A stretch of 64,000 nt of DNA from Actinomycetota bacterium (GTDB lineage: Bacteria; Actinomycetota; Actinomycetes; S36-B12): the NCBI GenBank assembly GCA_016717115.1, contig JADKGE010000001.1, positions 248,001 to 312,000 on the forward strand. Reading direction: 5' to 3'. Below, piece by piece: positions 1 through 14,976 of the stretch. Each line of letters begins with the position of its first letter. The first letter of the stretch is position 1. Under the pieces are notes generated by a model, which saw only the letters and a program-made list of their open reading frames with translations, had not been told where the DNA came from and did no database searches. Made by a program: the position numbers and the translations under genes.

Positions 1-14
1 CCGGACCGACTGGG

Positions 15-20
15 TACCAT
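15..20 (+). promoter_or_regulatory. Putative -10 box of a leaderless promoter
   Basis: TACCAT fits TAnnnT and ends 6 nt before the ATG at 27. There is no Shine-Dalgarno sequence between them. The same arrangement recurs at several genes in this window, so transcription probably starts at or next to the start codon. The window edge hides any -35 element. Confidence 0.4.
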
Positions 21-26
21 CCGGCC

Positions 27-1601
27 ATGAAGAGACCCGCTGCCGCCGTGGCGATCGCCGCCGTTCTCGCCACGCTGTGCCTCCCCTCCGTGGCCGCGGC
101 CCCCGCGAGTCGGCCTGCCGCCCCTGACTCACCGAGCCCCGGCGCCTGGACCGCCACTGCGATCACCGAGGCGAACGTGGCCGCGGGCGTCGCCGCGATC
201 CCCGGACTGGTCGCCGAGGTGCAGCGTCGGGTCGGCGTGCCCGGCATGGCCGTGGCCGTGGTCTACCAGGACCGCGTCCTGCTCAATGCCGGCTATGGCG
301 TACGCGAGGCCGGGACGAACACGCCAGTGGACGCCGACACCCGCTTCCAGATGGCCAGTGTCTCCAAGCCGGTCGCCGCCACCGTCGTGTCGCGCTCGGT
401 GTCCGACGGCACCGTCGACTGGAGCGACCCGATCAGGGGGGAGCTCGGCACCTTCGCGCTGAAGGACCCCTACGTGACGCGCAACGTCACGATCGGCGAC
501 ATGTTCTCCCACCGCAGCGGGCTCCCCGAGCATGCAGGAGACGATCTGGAGGACATCGGGTACGGCCGAGCGCAGATCCTCAGCCGCCTTCGATACCTCC
601 CGCTCCACCCCTTCCGCGCCGTCTACGACTACACGAACTTCGGGCTGACAGCCGGCGCCGAGGCGGTCGCCAAGGCCAATGCGACCTCATGGGAGAACCT
701 CGCCCGCAACACGCTCTTCATCCCCGCCGGGATGACGTCCAGCAGCTACGTCTTCGACGACTACTGGAATGCCGCCAACAAGGCCCTCACGCACGTCAAG
801 GTGAACGGGGTGTGGAAGCACGGCGAGACGCGCGACCCGCAGGCACAGTCGGCGGCCGGTGGACTCAGCTCGACCGCCAACGACATGGCGCGCTGGCTTC
901 GCCTCCAGCTGGCGGGCGGCTCCATCGACGGCCAGCAGCTGATCAAGCCCGAGGTTCTTCAACTCATGCGGCAGCCGGTGATGGACAGCAGTCCCTCGAA
1001 GGACCCCGCCGGCCGTTCCGGCGGCTACGGCTACGGCATCGGCACGGGGGTCGACGGAACAGGACACGTCAAGTGGAGCCATAGTGGCGCCTTCGCTCTG
1101 GGCGCCGGCACGGTGGTCGAGCTCATTCCCGACGCCGGCCTGGGCATCGTGGTGATGAGCAACGCGCAGGCGAACGGCGAGGCAGAGACCATCGCCGAGT
1201 CGTTCATCGACATCGCCGAGACGGGGAAGGTCCAGCGCGACTGGCTGCCGCTGCTCGCGCAGTTCGCCTTCGCCCCGTTGTACGTGAACCCGAGCGTCCT
1301 GGCCGACAAGACCCCGCCCGCGGGTGCGACGCCGTCCCGCGCGCTCCAGAGGTACACAGGGGTCTACGCGAACCGCTACTTCGGACCGGCGCGCATCGAG
1401 CGTCGGGGCTCACAGCTGGCGCTCCTCCTAGGACCGAAGCCGATGGCGTTCCCCCTCACGTCGTGGGGCGGCAACCGCTTCTCCTACGAGCCCACCGGCG
1501 AGAATGCCGTGGGGATCTCAGAGGTCGTCATCGACCCGCGGGCGGGCACGCTGTTCGTCGAGCACCTCAACGGCAACGGCCTGGGCACGTTCAGACGCTG
1601 A
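27..1601 (+). CDS. Secreted serine hydrolase, beta-lactamase/DD-peptidase superfamily
   Basis: A 524-residue exported protein of the serine beta-lactamase-like (class C / AmpC-EstB) superfamily. Residues 1-25 form a signal peptide with a basic start, an Ala/Val/Leu core and an AAA cleavage region. The catalytic motifs are visible: SVSK (S111-x-x-K114) with the nucleophile serine, YTN (Y202-N204), and HSG at 352-354 in place of KTG. The C-terminal ~100 residues (from about 440) form a separate beta-rich domain of the type often appended to these hydrolases. It likely acts on peptidoglycan peptides, D-amino-acid peptides or esters outside the membrane; the substrate cannot be read from sequence. 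The ATG at 27 has no Shine-Dalgarno but a -10-like box just upstream. It is monocistronic and convergent with the DUF4190 gene downstream. Confidence 0.85.
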   Translation: MKRPAAAVAIAAVLATLCLPSVAAAPASRPAAPDSPSPGAWTATAITEANVAAGVAAIPGLVAEVQRRVGVPGMAVAVVYQDRVLLNAGYGVREAGTNTPVDADTRFQMASVSKPVAATVVSRSVSDGTVDWSDPIRGELGTFALKDPYVTRNVTIGDMFSHRSGLPEHAGDDLEDIGYGRAQILSRLRYLPLHPFRAVYDYTNFGLTAGAEAVAKANATSWENLARNTLFIPAGMTSSSYVFDDYWNAANKALTHVKVNGVWKHGETRDPQAQSAAGGLSSTANDMARWLRLQLAGGSIDGQQLIKPEVLQLMRQPVMDSSPSKDPAGRSGGYGYGIGTGVDGTGHVKWSHSGAFALGAGTVVELIPDAGLGIVVMSNAQANGEAETIAESFIDIAETGKVQRDWLPLLAQFAFAPLYVNPSVLADKTPPAGATPSRALQRYTGVYANRYFGPARIERRGSQLALLLGPKPMAFPLTSWGGNRFSYEPTGENAVGISEVVIDPRAGTLFVEHLNGNGLGTFRR

Positions 1602-1670
1602 CCCGGCACCCCCATCCGGGTACCCACATCATCAGCGGGCACCCGGCAGGAGCCGCCGGCGTCCGCAGGA

Positions 1671-2237
1671 CTAGCCGGCGTTCGAGCTGAAGCCGCCGGC
1701 GATGGCGATGAGCACGACCATGAACCCACCGACGACGACGACGGCTGCCCACAGGCCGATGTTGATCCACGAGACGATCTTCGACGCGGTCACCAACCCC
1801 TGACCCTGGATCCGGCCCCCGGACGCCTCGATCTCCTTGGTGGCCATCGAGGCGAAGACAAGCGAGATCACGGCGGGGATGATCGGGCACACGGCCCAGG
1901 ACAGCACGGCCAGGATGATCGCGATGATCGCGTTGCTGGACGTCTGCGTGGGGGCGACGGCGGGCGCCGCGTACGCGGGATAGGCGGCTGGAGCGTAGGC
2001 GTCGGCCGGCGCTGCGGCGTACCCGGCCGTGGGCCACTGGGCGGGCGCCTGGGGATCGGGCGCCCCCGAGGCCTGGGGTGCCACCACGATCGGTTCCGCG
2101 GCCGGGACGACGGGCTCCGCGGCCGGGACGACGGTGTCGGCGGCCGGCGCGGGCCACGACGGCTCGGCAGGCGTCGGCACGTCCTCGACGACGGGGCTGT
2201 CCTGGGGGTCGATGGGCTGCTGGTTCATGTCACTCAT
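1671..2237 (-). CDS. DUF4190-type small membrane protein with Pro/Ala-rich N-terminus
   Basis: A 188-residue protein. Residues 1-100 are low-complexity and rich in Pro, Ala and Val, with PAAEP(V/I)V repeated. They are followed by two hydrophobic helices (about 103-130 and 150-185) separated by a short loop with an ATKEIEASGG segment. This is the layout of DUF4190 proteins, common in actinobacteria and without assigned function. The N-terminal part is probably a disordered cytoplasmic tail. The gene converges with the upstream hydrolase and is separated from rpoC by a strong hairpin. The ATG at 2237 has no ribosome site; TAGATT lies 6 nt upstream, suggesting a leaderless mRNA. Confidence 0.75.
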   Translation of the reverse strand: MSDMNQQPIDPQDSPVVEDVPTPAEPSWPAPAADTVVPAAEPVVPAAEPIVVAPQASGAPDPQAPAQWPTAGYAAAPADAYAPAAYPAYAAPAVAPTQTSSNAIIAIILAVLSWAVCPIIPAVISLVFASMATKEIEASGGRIQGQGLVTASKIVSWINIGLWAAVVVVGGFMVVLIAIAGGFSSNAG

Positions 2238-2243
2238 GTGCTC

Positions 2244-2249
2244 AATCTA
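2244..2249 (-). promoter_or_regulatory. Putative -10 box of a leaderless promoter (DUF4190 gene)
   Basis: On the minus strand TAGATT is followed by 6 nt and then the ATG at 2237. No purine-rich ribosome-binding sequence intervenes. Confidence 0.4.
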
Positions 2250-2326
2250 CGACGAAAGCCGCGCTGCACCACAGGAGACCACGATGAGCCGCCCCACTCC
2301 CCCGGTTGATGCGGTCCCACGACATG

Positions 2327-2360
2327 ACAGAGGGAGGGTTCGAGTGAACCCTCCCTCTGT
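2327..2360 (-). terminator. Hairpin terminator downstream of rpoC
   Basis: A perfect 15-bp inverted repeat (arms 2327-2341 and 2346-2360, ACAGAGGGAGGGTTC and its complement) with a 4-nt GAGT loop starts 18 nt after the rpoC stop codon. There is no U tract, as is common for actinobacterial terminators. Confidence 0.75.
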
Positions 2361-2377
2361 TGCGGATGCGCCTACTG

Positions 2378-6249
<3,872 letters not shown>

Positions 6250-6311
6250 GTTTGGTGTCCTTCGTTCGTTTCGGTCTTCGGTCAGTTCTGGTGGACTCGG
6301 CTAGCCCGGAT

Positions 6312-9848
<3,537 letters not shown>

Positions 9849-9937
9849 CTAGGAAGCCTGTGCATGTCAAGTTCGTGCCGAGGAGGCGACGAGTTGACGG
9901 CCAGGGCGTCAGGAGTTGGAGGGCAGCGCAAAGCGGC

Positions 9938-9966
9938 AGCATACCCGACGGGCACACCGCTGTCTA
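9938..9966 (-). promoter_or_regulatory. rpoBC promoter
   Basis: On the minus strand TAGACA (9966-9961), a 17-nt spacer and TATGCT (9943-9938) give a good sigma-70-type promoter. Transcription would start near 9931, leaving a leader of about 80 nt before rpoB. It lies in the 487-bp gap between rplL and rpoB, which also holds a DnaA-box-like 9-mer, a long hairpin and the rplL terminator but no gene. Confidence 0.6.
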
Positions 9967-10151
9967 ACCCGGTGGATCGGTCGTCGCTCACCCTCGACCC
10001 GGTCTGGGCGCCCCGGCGGCGACAGCGGAACTGCGCCGGGCACCTCAGGCGGGTCCTCGTTGAGCGGGCCGAAGCCCGGGGACCACACGCGGCATTCACC
10101 ACGCAGGAGGATGGTGACGGGGATTCGACGAAACGTCAAGCACATACAGGG

Positions 10152-10160
10152 TTATCCACA
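10152..10160 (+). other. Isolated DnaA-box 9-mer
   Basis: TTATCCACA is a perfect match to the DnaA box consensus TTATNCACA. It is single, in the rplL-rpoB gap about 190 bp upstream of the rpoB promoter. It could titrate or bind DnaA, or be chance. Confidence 0.3.
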
Positions 10161-10203
10161 GCGTCGTAACCAACACGTGACCAGGACCCCCACGGCACTG
10201 CCG

Positions 10204-10265
10204 GTCGAGTGGTGAGTCGTTGGGGTTCGGAGGGCCCTCATAACCCCAACGACTCACCACTCGAC
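10204..10265. repeat. Long perfect hairpin (24-bp arms), family member 1
   Basis: The arms 10204-10227 and 10242-10265 are perfectly complementary. The 14-nt loop (10228-10241) contains the self-complementary GAGGGCCCTC. The left arm contains GAGTGGTGAGTCGTTGGGG, which resembles the arm of the hairpin at 27422-27477. It lies 24 bp beyond the rplL terminator. It may be a second terminator or a dispersed palindromic element. Confidence 0.7.
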
Positions 10266-10288
10266 GCGCGGGTGGAGGCGGGGACGCG

Positions 10289-10321
10289 GAAGGGGGGCGG
10301 CCCACTGGGCCGCCCCCCTTC
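10289..10321 (-). terminator. Terminator of rplJL
   Basis: A 15-bp perfect GC-rich stem (arms 10289-10303 and 10307-10321, GAAGGGGGGCGGCCC) with a 3-nt loop (ACT) lies 15 nt after the rplL stop codon. It separates rplJL from the rpoBC transcription unit. Confidence 0.75.
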
Positions 10322-10335
10322 GCTTCGATCAGGTA

Positions 10336-10719
10336 CTACTTGAGGCTGACCTTGGCGCCAACGCCCTCGAGGGTCTCCTTGGCCTTCTCAGCGGCCTCCT
10401 TGGTGACCTTCTCAAGAACGGCCTTGGGGGCGGCCTCGACGAGATCCTTGGCCTCCTTGAGGCCGAGGTTCGTGAGCGCGCGCACCTCCTTGATGACCGG
10501 GATCTTGTTGTCGCCAGCGGCCTCGAGGATGACATCGAACTCATCCTGCTCGGCAGCAGCCTCGCCACCACCGGCGGCAGGGGCGGCAGCAGCCACCGCA
10601 ACCGGGGCAGCGGCGGTGACGTCGAACGTCTCCTCGAACAGCTTCACGAAATCAGAGAGCTCAAGCAGCGTCATTTCCTTGAACGCGTCGAGAAGCTCGT
10701 CGGTGCTCAACTTCGCCAT
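10336..10719 (-). CDS. rplL: Ribosomal protein bL12 (L7/L12)
   Basis: The stalk protein bL12, 127 residues, which recruits translational GTPases to the 50S subunit. The N-terminal dimerisation domain (MAKLSTDELLDAFKEMTLLE), an Ala/Gly/Pro hinge (about residues 37-55) and the C-terminal factor-binding domain (KIPVIKEVRALTNLGLKEAK) are all present. The ATG at 10719 is chosen because AAAGGA lies 9 nt upstream; an upstream in-frame ATG at 10740 lacks one. It is co-transcribed with rplJ (45-nt gap) and ends at a strong terminator. Confidence 0.95.
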   Translation of the reverse strand: MAKLSTDELLDAFKEMTLLELSDFVKLFEETFDVTAAAPVAVAAAAPAAGGGEAAAEQDEFDVILEAAGDNKIPVIKEVRALTNLGLKEAKDLVEAAPKAVLEKVTKEAAEKAKETLEGVGAKVSLK

Positions 10720-10764
10720 GATGGCGTCCTTTCGGGTCAATCCGGCCGAGGGCCGGGTGGGCCT

Positions 10765-11478
10765 TTAGCCCTCGGTGGTTTCCTCGACAGCCGCATCGGC
10801 GGGCGTCTCGGCGGTGTCAGCGGCCTCTGCAGGTGCAGCGGCCTCGGTCGCCTCGGCGGGTGCCTCAGCAGGTGCCTCGTCGGCGGACGCCTCGGCCGGA
10901 GCCTCGGACGTCGCCTCTTCGGCGGGTGCAGCAGCGGGATCCACAGCGGCCACGGCCGCGGGATCCGCCTCGAGCTTGGCCTGCAGTGCCCCGAGGGCGC
11001 GAGCGGCCTTGGCCAGCGGTGCTGCGAACAGCGCGGCGGCCTGGGACTGCTTCGCCTTCATGGCGCCTGCGAGCTTGGACAGGAGGACCTCGCGCGACTC
11101 AAGGTCGGCGATCTTCTGGATGTCGGCCGCGCTCAGCGACTTGCCATCCATGTACCCGCCCTTGATGACCAGGTTCGGGTTCTCCTTGGCGAAGTTCTTG
11201 ATGACCTTCGCGGCATCGACGGCGTCGCCCCTGACGAACGCGATCGCGCTCGGTCCGGCCAGCATGTCGTCAACGCCGGTCACGCCGGCTTCCTTCGCTG
11301 CGATCTTGGTCAGGGTGTTCTTGACCACCGCATATGTCACCGTCGATCCGAGCGTGCGCCGCAGCGTCTTCAGCTGCGCGACGGTCAGACCGCGGTACTC
11401 GGTGAGCACTGCCGCATTCGACTCGCGGAAGTGGTCGGCGAGCTCGGCGACACTCGTCGCCTTGTTCGGCCGTGCCAT
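10765..11478 (-). CDS. rplJ: Ribosomal protein uL10 with Ala/Glu/Pro-rich C-terminal extension
   Basis: uL10, the base of the L7/L12 stalk, 237 residues. The first ~175 residues are a standard L10 (MARPNKATSVAELADHF, LTEYRGLTVAQL, the VVKNTL region, then the L12-binding helix). The remaining ~60 residues are low-complexity, built of APAEA/EAPAEA-like units, and make the protein longer than the usual 165-180 residues. The ATG at 11478 has AAAGGAG upstream. A long leader resembling the L10 autoregulatory leader precedes it. In most actinobacteria rplJ follows rplA closely; here a liv operon and a hydrolase gene intervene. Confidence 0.95.
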   Translation of the reverse strand: MARPNKATSVAELADHFRESNAAVLTEYRGLTVAQLKTLRRTLGSTVTYAVVKNTLTKIAAKEAGVTGVDDMLAGPSAIAFVRGDAVDAAKVIKNFAKENPNLVIKGGYMDGKSLSAADIQKIADLESREVLLSKLAGAMKAKQSQAAALFAAPLAKAARALGALQAKLEADPAAVAAVDPAAAPAEEATSEAPAEASADEAPAEAPAEATEAAAPAEAADTAETPADAAVEETTEG

Positions 11479-11650
11479 GGGGCTCCTTTCGTGACGCCCC
11501 ACAAATGCAAGACGCCCCGGCGCAGGCGCACGGGGCGGGAGTGCGCACGAGGCGCATCTATCGACCGGTTCACCTACGCGGGCCGCCCACTTTCGTGGGA
11601 CCTTCGACCGGAAGCAGTTGCCTGCCACCGGCGACCAGCGGTCTTCGGTA
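11479..11650 (-). ncRNA. Ribosomal protein L10 leader (autoregulatory mRNA element)
   Basis: The 5' leader of rplJL. It contains CCCACGAAAGTGGG (11587-11600 region), the GCGTAGGTGAACCGGTCGAT segment I recall from actinobacterial L10 leaders, and a 3' hairpin CGCCCCG...CGGGGCG (11513-11537) followed by a partly T-rich stretch before the ribosome site. In the known L10 leader the L10(L12)4 complex binds and represses the operon. The boundaries are estimated from the predicted start near 11650. A covariance-model search would settle it. Confidence 0.65.
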
Positions 11651-11656
11651 GACCGA

Positions 11657-11686
11657 AGGGTACGCGGTGCTGCTCACGAGCGGCAA
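11657..11686 (-). promoter_or_regulatory. Putative rplJL promoter
   Basis: On the minus strand TTGCCG (11686-11681), an 18-nt spacer and TACCCT (11662-11657). The expected start is near 11650, just upstream of the L10 leader. Confidence 0.45.
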
Positions 11687-11706
11687 GTCGCCCCTACCCA
11701 CCGGAC

Positions 11707-11748
11707 GTGCCGGAGGGGCGGGTGATCGCTCACCCGCCCCTCCGGCAC
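11707..11748 (-). terminator. Terminator of the liv-hydrolase operon
   Basis: A perfect 19-bp inverted repeat (arms 11707-11725 and 11730-11748) with a TCGC loop begins 17 nt after the hydrolase stop codon. It insulates the liv unit from the rplJ promoter. Confidence 0.8.
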
Positions 11749-11765
11749 CTGCGCCGTGCTGATCC

Positions 11766-13523
11766 CTACGGCTGGATCTTCGCGTTGGGACGCTTCAGCG
11801 GATCGGGCTGGAATCCACCGTCACCGTTCACGCCCGGCACCGCCCAGAAGCCGCGGTTGGCGGCCTTCATCTGCTTCGTCGAGGTGGCGTTCGTGATCTT
11901 GGACCACGTGCTCACCGCCCCGATGATCTGCTCCCCGGTGAACACGCAGTGACCGACGCCACTGCTGCCGAGTGCCGCGAGGGACAGCGGCGTACTGGGT
12001 GCCTTGCCTCCCGGATCGAACGACGTCCAACCGTTCGCCGGCGGCACGGTGTAGAAGGCCGAGACCTTGTACACGCCCTTGCTGCCGCCCTTCTTGAACG
12101 AGGCCGACAGGCGGTCGGAGAGCCAGCCGGTGTTGCCCGCGGGGACTGCCGGGTCGTACGTCGTCGACATCAGCATCGTCGGGACGCCGTAGGTGCCCTT
12201 CGGCGCCGGGATGGCGCGAACGGCAGCTATCGCCTTCGGGTTCGCCGGGAAGCGGGCCGCGGCATTGCCCTTGGTCGAATCGAGCGTCGCGAGCATGGCG
12301 TTGAGGTTGTTCGGCATGACCGTGGTCGCGTTCAGCGTGTCGCCGAACTCGCCCCTCTGCTCGGGTGACAGCAGCGACGTGTAGCTCACGTTCACGTTGT
12401 CGCTGAAGTTCGCCGACTCGGTGGGCGGGATCTGGGCGATGAGCCGAGCCCGCTGCTCGAGGTCGAACCGGCCGAGGATGCCCAGGGCAGCCGCGGTCCC
12501 GACGTTCTGCAGCATCGCCACTGCCGAGCTCGCGCCGGCAGTCACCGGAGAATAGCCCTGTGCCGATGCTGCGCCCGGGGCCGCGCCCGGGCCGATGGCC
12601 GGGTTCTGGGCGAGCACGTCGATGATCGGGTTCACGGTGATGCCGTCGTACACCGACGACTTCGTGGGCAGTCCGCCCATGAGGCCCGCGAGCAGGTTGG
12701 ACTGAGCCAAGGGGTACCCCACCGGGGTGACCGGTGTGGTGGCCGCCCCTCCGAGGACCTTGAGGACCGTGCCCAGGTCGCCCAGCGCCTCGGCGTAACT
12801 GCCGTAGTTGGCGACCTTCAGCGTGGGAGCGATGAGCGACTTCCACGAGTACAGCACCGTCATGGCCGTGCTGAAGGCCTGCTCAGGACCGGCGACGGCA
12901 CCGCAGAAGGGCATGACGCTCTGGATCTTGCCGGGGTTCCGCTCGGCCAGGGTCTGGCTGATCAGACCGCCCAGCGACGGTCCCCAGGCCCGGATGTGCT
13001 TCACCCCGGCGATCGCTCCGCCGTTGATGTAGCGGATGAGGTTCTCGCCGGCCTGGACGCCCTCAGCGGCCGCCCAGCCCTGGTTGGCGTAGCCCGCCCC
13101 TGCCAGGGCGAACCCCTGCGACAGCAGGTTCGCTGCCACGGCGTCGTTCGGCGCCACCTCGGGGTTGTTGTTCGCCTGGTAGGCGACCGGGCTGCCGAAG
13201 CTCGCTGCGAAGGCGGGCACCTGGATCGCCGTGTAGGCCGGGTTCGCTCCGAGGTTCAGTGCAGTGGGTCCGGCGAACGCGGCGGGCACCGGCGTGGAGA
13301 ACCGGTATCCGTGCGAGTACATCAGGACCGTGCCGTTGAACTTCGCCGGCATCTGGATGGTGACCGGACTGGTGCCAAGGGACCCGGCGAGGGCCCCTTG
13401 GCACGTGGCGCCCAAGGCGCAGGCATCAGCAGCGTTCGCCGGTGCCAGGGTGGGGGCTGCGACGAGCAGCAGCCCGGCCGATGCGACCGTCGCGAGGACG
13501 CGACGCGTGACTGACATCTTCAT
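11766..13523 (-). CDS. Secreted alpha/beta hydrolase of unknown substrate
   Basis: A 585-residue exported protein. A signal peptide (MKMSVTRR, a Val/Ala/Leu core and APANA cleavage region) occupies about residues 1-31. The alpha/beta-hydrolase fold is indicated by an SHGYRFS oxyanion-region motif, the nucleophile elbow GPSLGG (Ser near residue 183), a late acidic residue in TYDPAVPAGN and a C-terminal histidine in SGVGHCVFTG. These form a plausible Ser-Asp-His triad. I do not recognise the exact family. The ATG at 13523 is preferred over 13535 because GAGGA precedes it. It directly follows the livK-type binding-protein gene and shares the terminator, so it may release or modify the compound the transporter takes up. 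Confidence 0.7.
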   Translation of the reverse strand: MKMSVTRRVLATVASAGLLLVAAPTLAPANAADACALGATCQGALAGSLGTSPVTIQMPAKFNGTVLMYSHGYRFSTPVPAAFAGPTALNLGANPAYTAIQVPAFAASFGSPVAYQANNNPEVAPNDAVAANLLSQGFALAGAGYANQGWAAAEGVQAGENLIRYINGGAIAGVKHIRAWGPSLGGLISQTLAERNPGKIQSVMPFCGAVAGPEQAFSTAMTVLYSWKSLIAPTLKVANYGSYAEALGDLGTVLKVLGGAATTPVTPVGYPLAQSNLLAGLMGGLPTKSSVYDGITVNPIIDVLAQNPAIGPGAAPGAASAQGYSPVTAGASSAVAMLQNVGTAAALGILGRFDLEQRARLIAQIPPTESANFSDNVNVSYTSLLSPEQRGEFGDTLNATTVMPNNLNAMLATLDSTKGNAAARFPANPKAIAAVRAIPAPKGTYGVPTMLMSTTYDPAVPAGNTGWLSDRLSASFKKGGSKGVYKVSAFYTVPPANGWTSFDPGGKAPSTPLSLAALGSSGVGHCVFTGEQIIGAVSTWSKITNATSTKQMKAANRGFWAVPGVNGDGGFQPDPLKRPNAKIQP

Positions 13524-13535
13524 CTGGGTCCTCAT

Positions 13536-14822
13536 CTACGGCAGCAGCTTGGGAGTGGGTGCGAGCGCTCGGTACGTCGTCTTCTTGGCGGTGCCAGTGG
13601 AGGCGCTCGTCGCGGTGATGACGTAACTGGTCAGGCGGACCAGCTGGCCCGAGCCGTTGTACTGGCCCATGTAGTACCCCTGAAGGCCCTGGTGCGTCCT
13701 CGCGCTGAAGACCAGCGGCACGATGGCGGCCGAGCGGAAGGTCGCGGCCTTCGTCTGCAGGGCGTTGATCAGCCCCTGCCGAGTCAGGTTGGGGCCGGCC
13801 GCCTTGAGCGCCTGGGACAGCACGTACGCGGTGTTGATCCCGTAGTACGTGTAGAAGTTCCAGGGCAGGTTGTTCTTGTCCGCGATGACCTTCATCTGGC
13901 TCACGAAGGGGTTGCTCGAATCCTGGATCGGAACGAGGAAGCTGGGCGAGTAGATGCCGTTGAGCAGCGCATTGGCGCTGGAGCCCAGCGACGCGCCGAG
14001 CACCGACGGGTCGGAACCGACCGACGTGATCATCCACGTGGGCTTGAAGGCCGCCTTGGCAGCCGTGCCGAGCATCTGCGCCGTCGCCGAGGTCACGCCG
14101 AAGAAGACGACCAGCTCGCAACCGGCCGACTTCATCTTGGTGATCTGCGACGTGAACGGAGCGACCTGCTGCCCGGAGAAGTAGGACACCGTGGTGTCGA
14201 ACGTCATCCCCGCGGCGTTGAACCCGACGGCGGCGTTGTCGCCGAATTCGCCGTCCTGGTAGAAGAGGCACTTCTTCTTCGCGTTCAGGGCCGCGTCACC
14301 CTGGATGTAGAACGCCATCGTCTTGGCCTCAACCACGTACGACGGGAAGTACGGGAACGTGGTGGGGTAGCGCCTCGGGTTGTCGAAGTTCGAGGAGCCG
14401 GTGTTCACGAAGATGTCCGGGATCCCGCGCCGGTTGATGTCCGCCACGACGGCGGAGTGGGTCGGCGTGCCCAGCGCACCGAAGATCGCGAAGACCTTGT
14501 CGCGCAGGATCAGCTCGCTCGTCGCGCTCTTCGTCTTGGCCGGGTTGTACTGATCGTCCTTGACGACGTACTTGATCTTGCGGCCGTTGATGCCGCCATT
14601 GGCGTTCACGTAGTTGAAGTAGGCCTGGGCCGCCGGCGCGACGTCCTTATAGCCCGGGGACGCAGGCCCCGTGAGTGGCGTGGTAGTGCCGATGACGATC
14701 TGGGTAGCGCTGACGCCGGGATCTGCCGCTGGTGCGGTGGCTCCCGACGGAGCTGCAGCGGCGAGCGCGACGGCCGCCACCACCCCGAATGCGACCGCTC
14801 GGATCGCGATGACTCTGCTCAC
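13536..14822 (-). CDS. livK: Branched-chain-type ABC transporter substrate-binding protein
   Basis: A 428-residue periplasmic-type (extracytoplasmic) binding protein of the Leu/Ile/Val-binding family (Peripla_BP_6). A signal sequence covers about residues 1-30. The mature part starts ATQIVIGTTTPLTGP and continues with the typical GGINGRKI...DDQYNPAKT and a late YYGINTAYVLSQAL. There is no clear lipobox Cys, so membrane tethering is uncertain. The GTG at 14822 has GGGGAGGAAC at good spacing; upstream in-frame ATGs do not. It ends one base before the hydrolase ORF region. The natural ligand could be branched-chain amino acids, another amino acid, urea or an organic acid; the sequence alone does not decide. 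Confidence 0.85.
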   Translation of the reverse strand: MSRVIAIRAVAFGVVAAVALAAAAPSGATAPAADPGVSATQIVIGTTTPLTGPASPGYKDVAPAAQAYFNYVNANGGINGRKIKYVVKDDQYNPAKTKSATSELILRDKVFAIFGALGTPTHSAVVADINRRGIPDIFVNTGSSNFDNPRRYPTTFPYFPSYVVEAKTMAFYIQGDAALNAKKKCLFYQDGEFGDNAAVGFNAAGMTFDTTVSYFSGQQVAPFTSQITKMKSAGCELVVFFGVTSATAQMLGTAAKAAFKPTWMITSVGSDPSVLGASLGSSANALLNGIYSPSFLVPIQDSSNPFVSQMKVIADKNNLPWNFYTYYGINTAYVLSQALKAAGPNLTRQGLINALQTKAATFRSAAIVPLVFSARTHQGLQGYYMGQYNGSGQLVRLTSYVITATSASTGTAKKTTYRALAPTPKLLP

Positions 14823-14976
14823 GGATGTTCCTCCCCAAAGTGGACGTACCGAGGCAACAACGTTCGTCACGGCATGCAGATGGACTCGTTGTTACCGTCC
14901 GGTAACGCTATGTGTTGTGGAGGGTAGCCACCCCCCAAACGCCCTGCATCGGTTTTGCAGATACCCGTGCGAGCCG

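Noticed and set aside
1605..1622. ACCCGG...CCGGGT hairpin as terminator of the first gene
   Set aside because: Only a 6-bp stem with a large loop; not distinguishable from chance in this GC content.
11641..11660. Small hairpin CTTCGG/CCGAAG as part of the L10 leader
   Set aside because: It overlaps the predicted -10 and start of transcription, so it may not be in the RNA.
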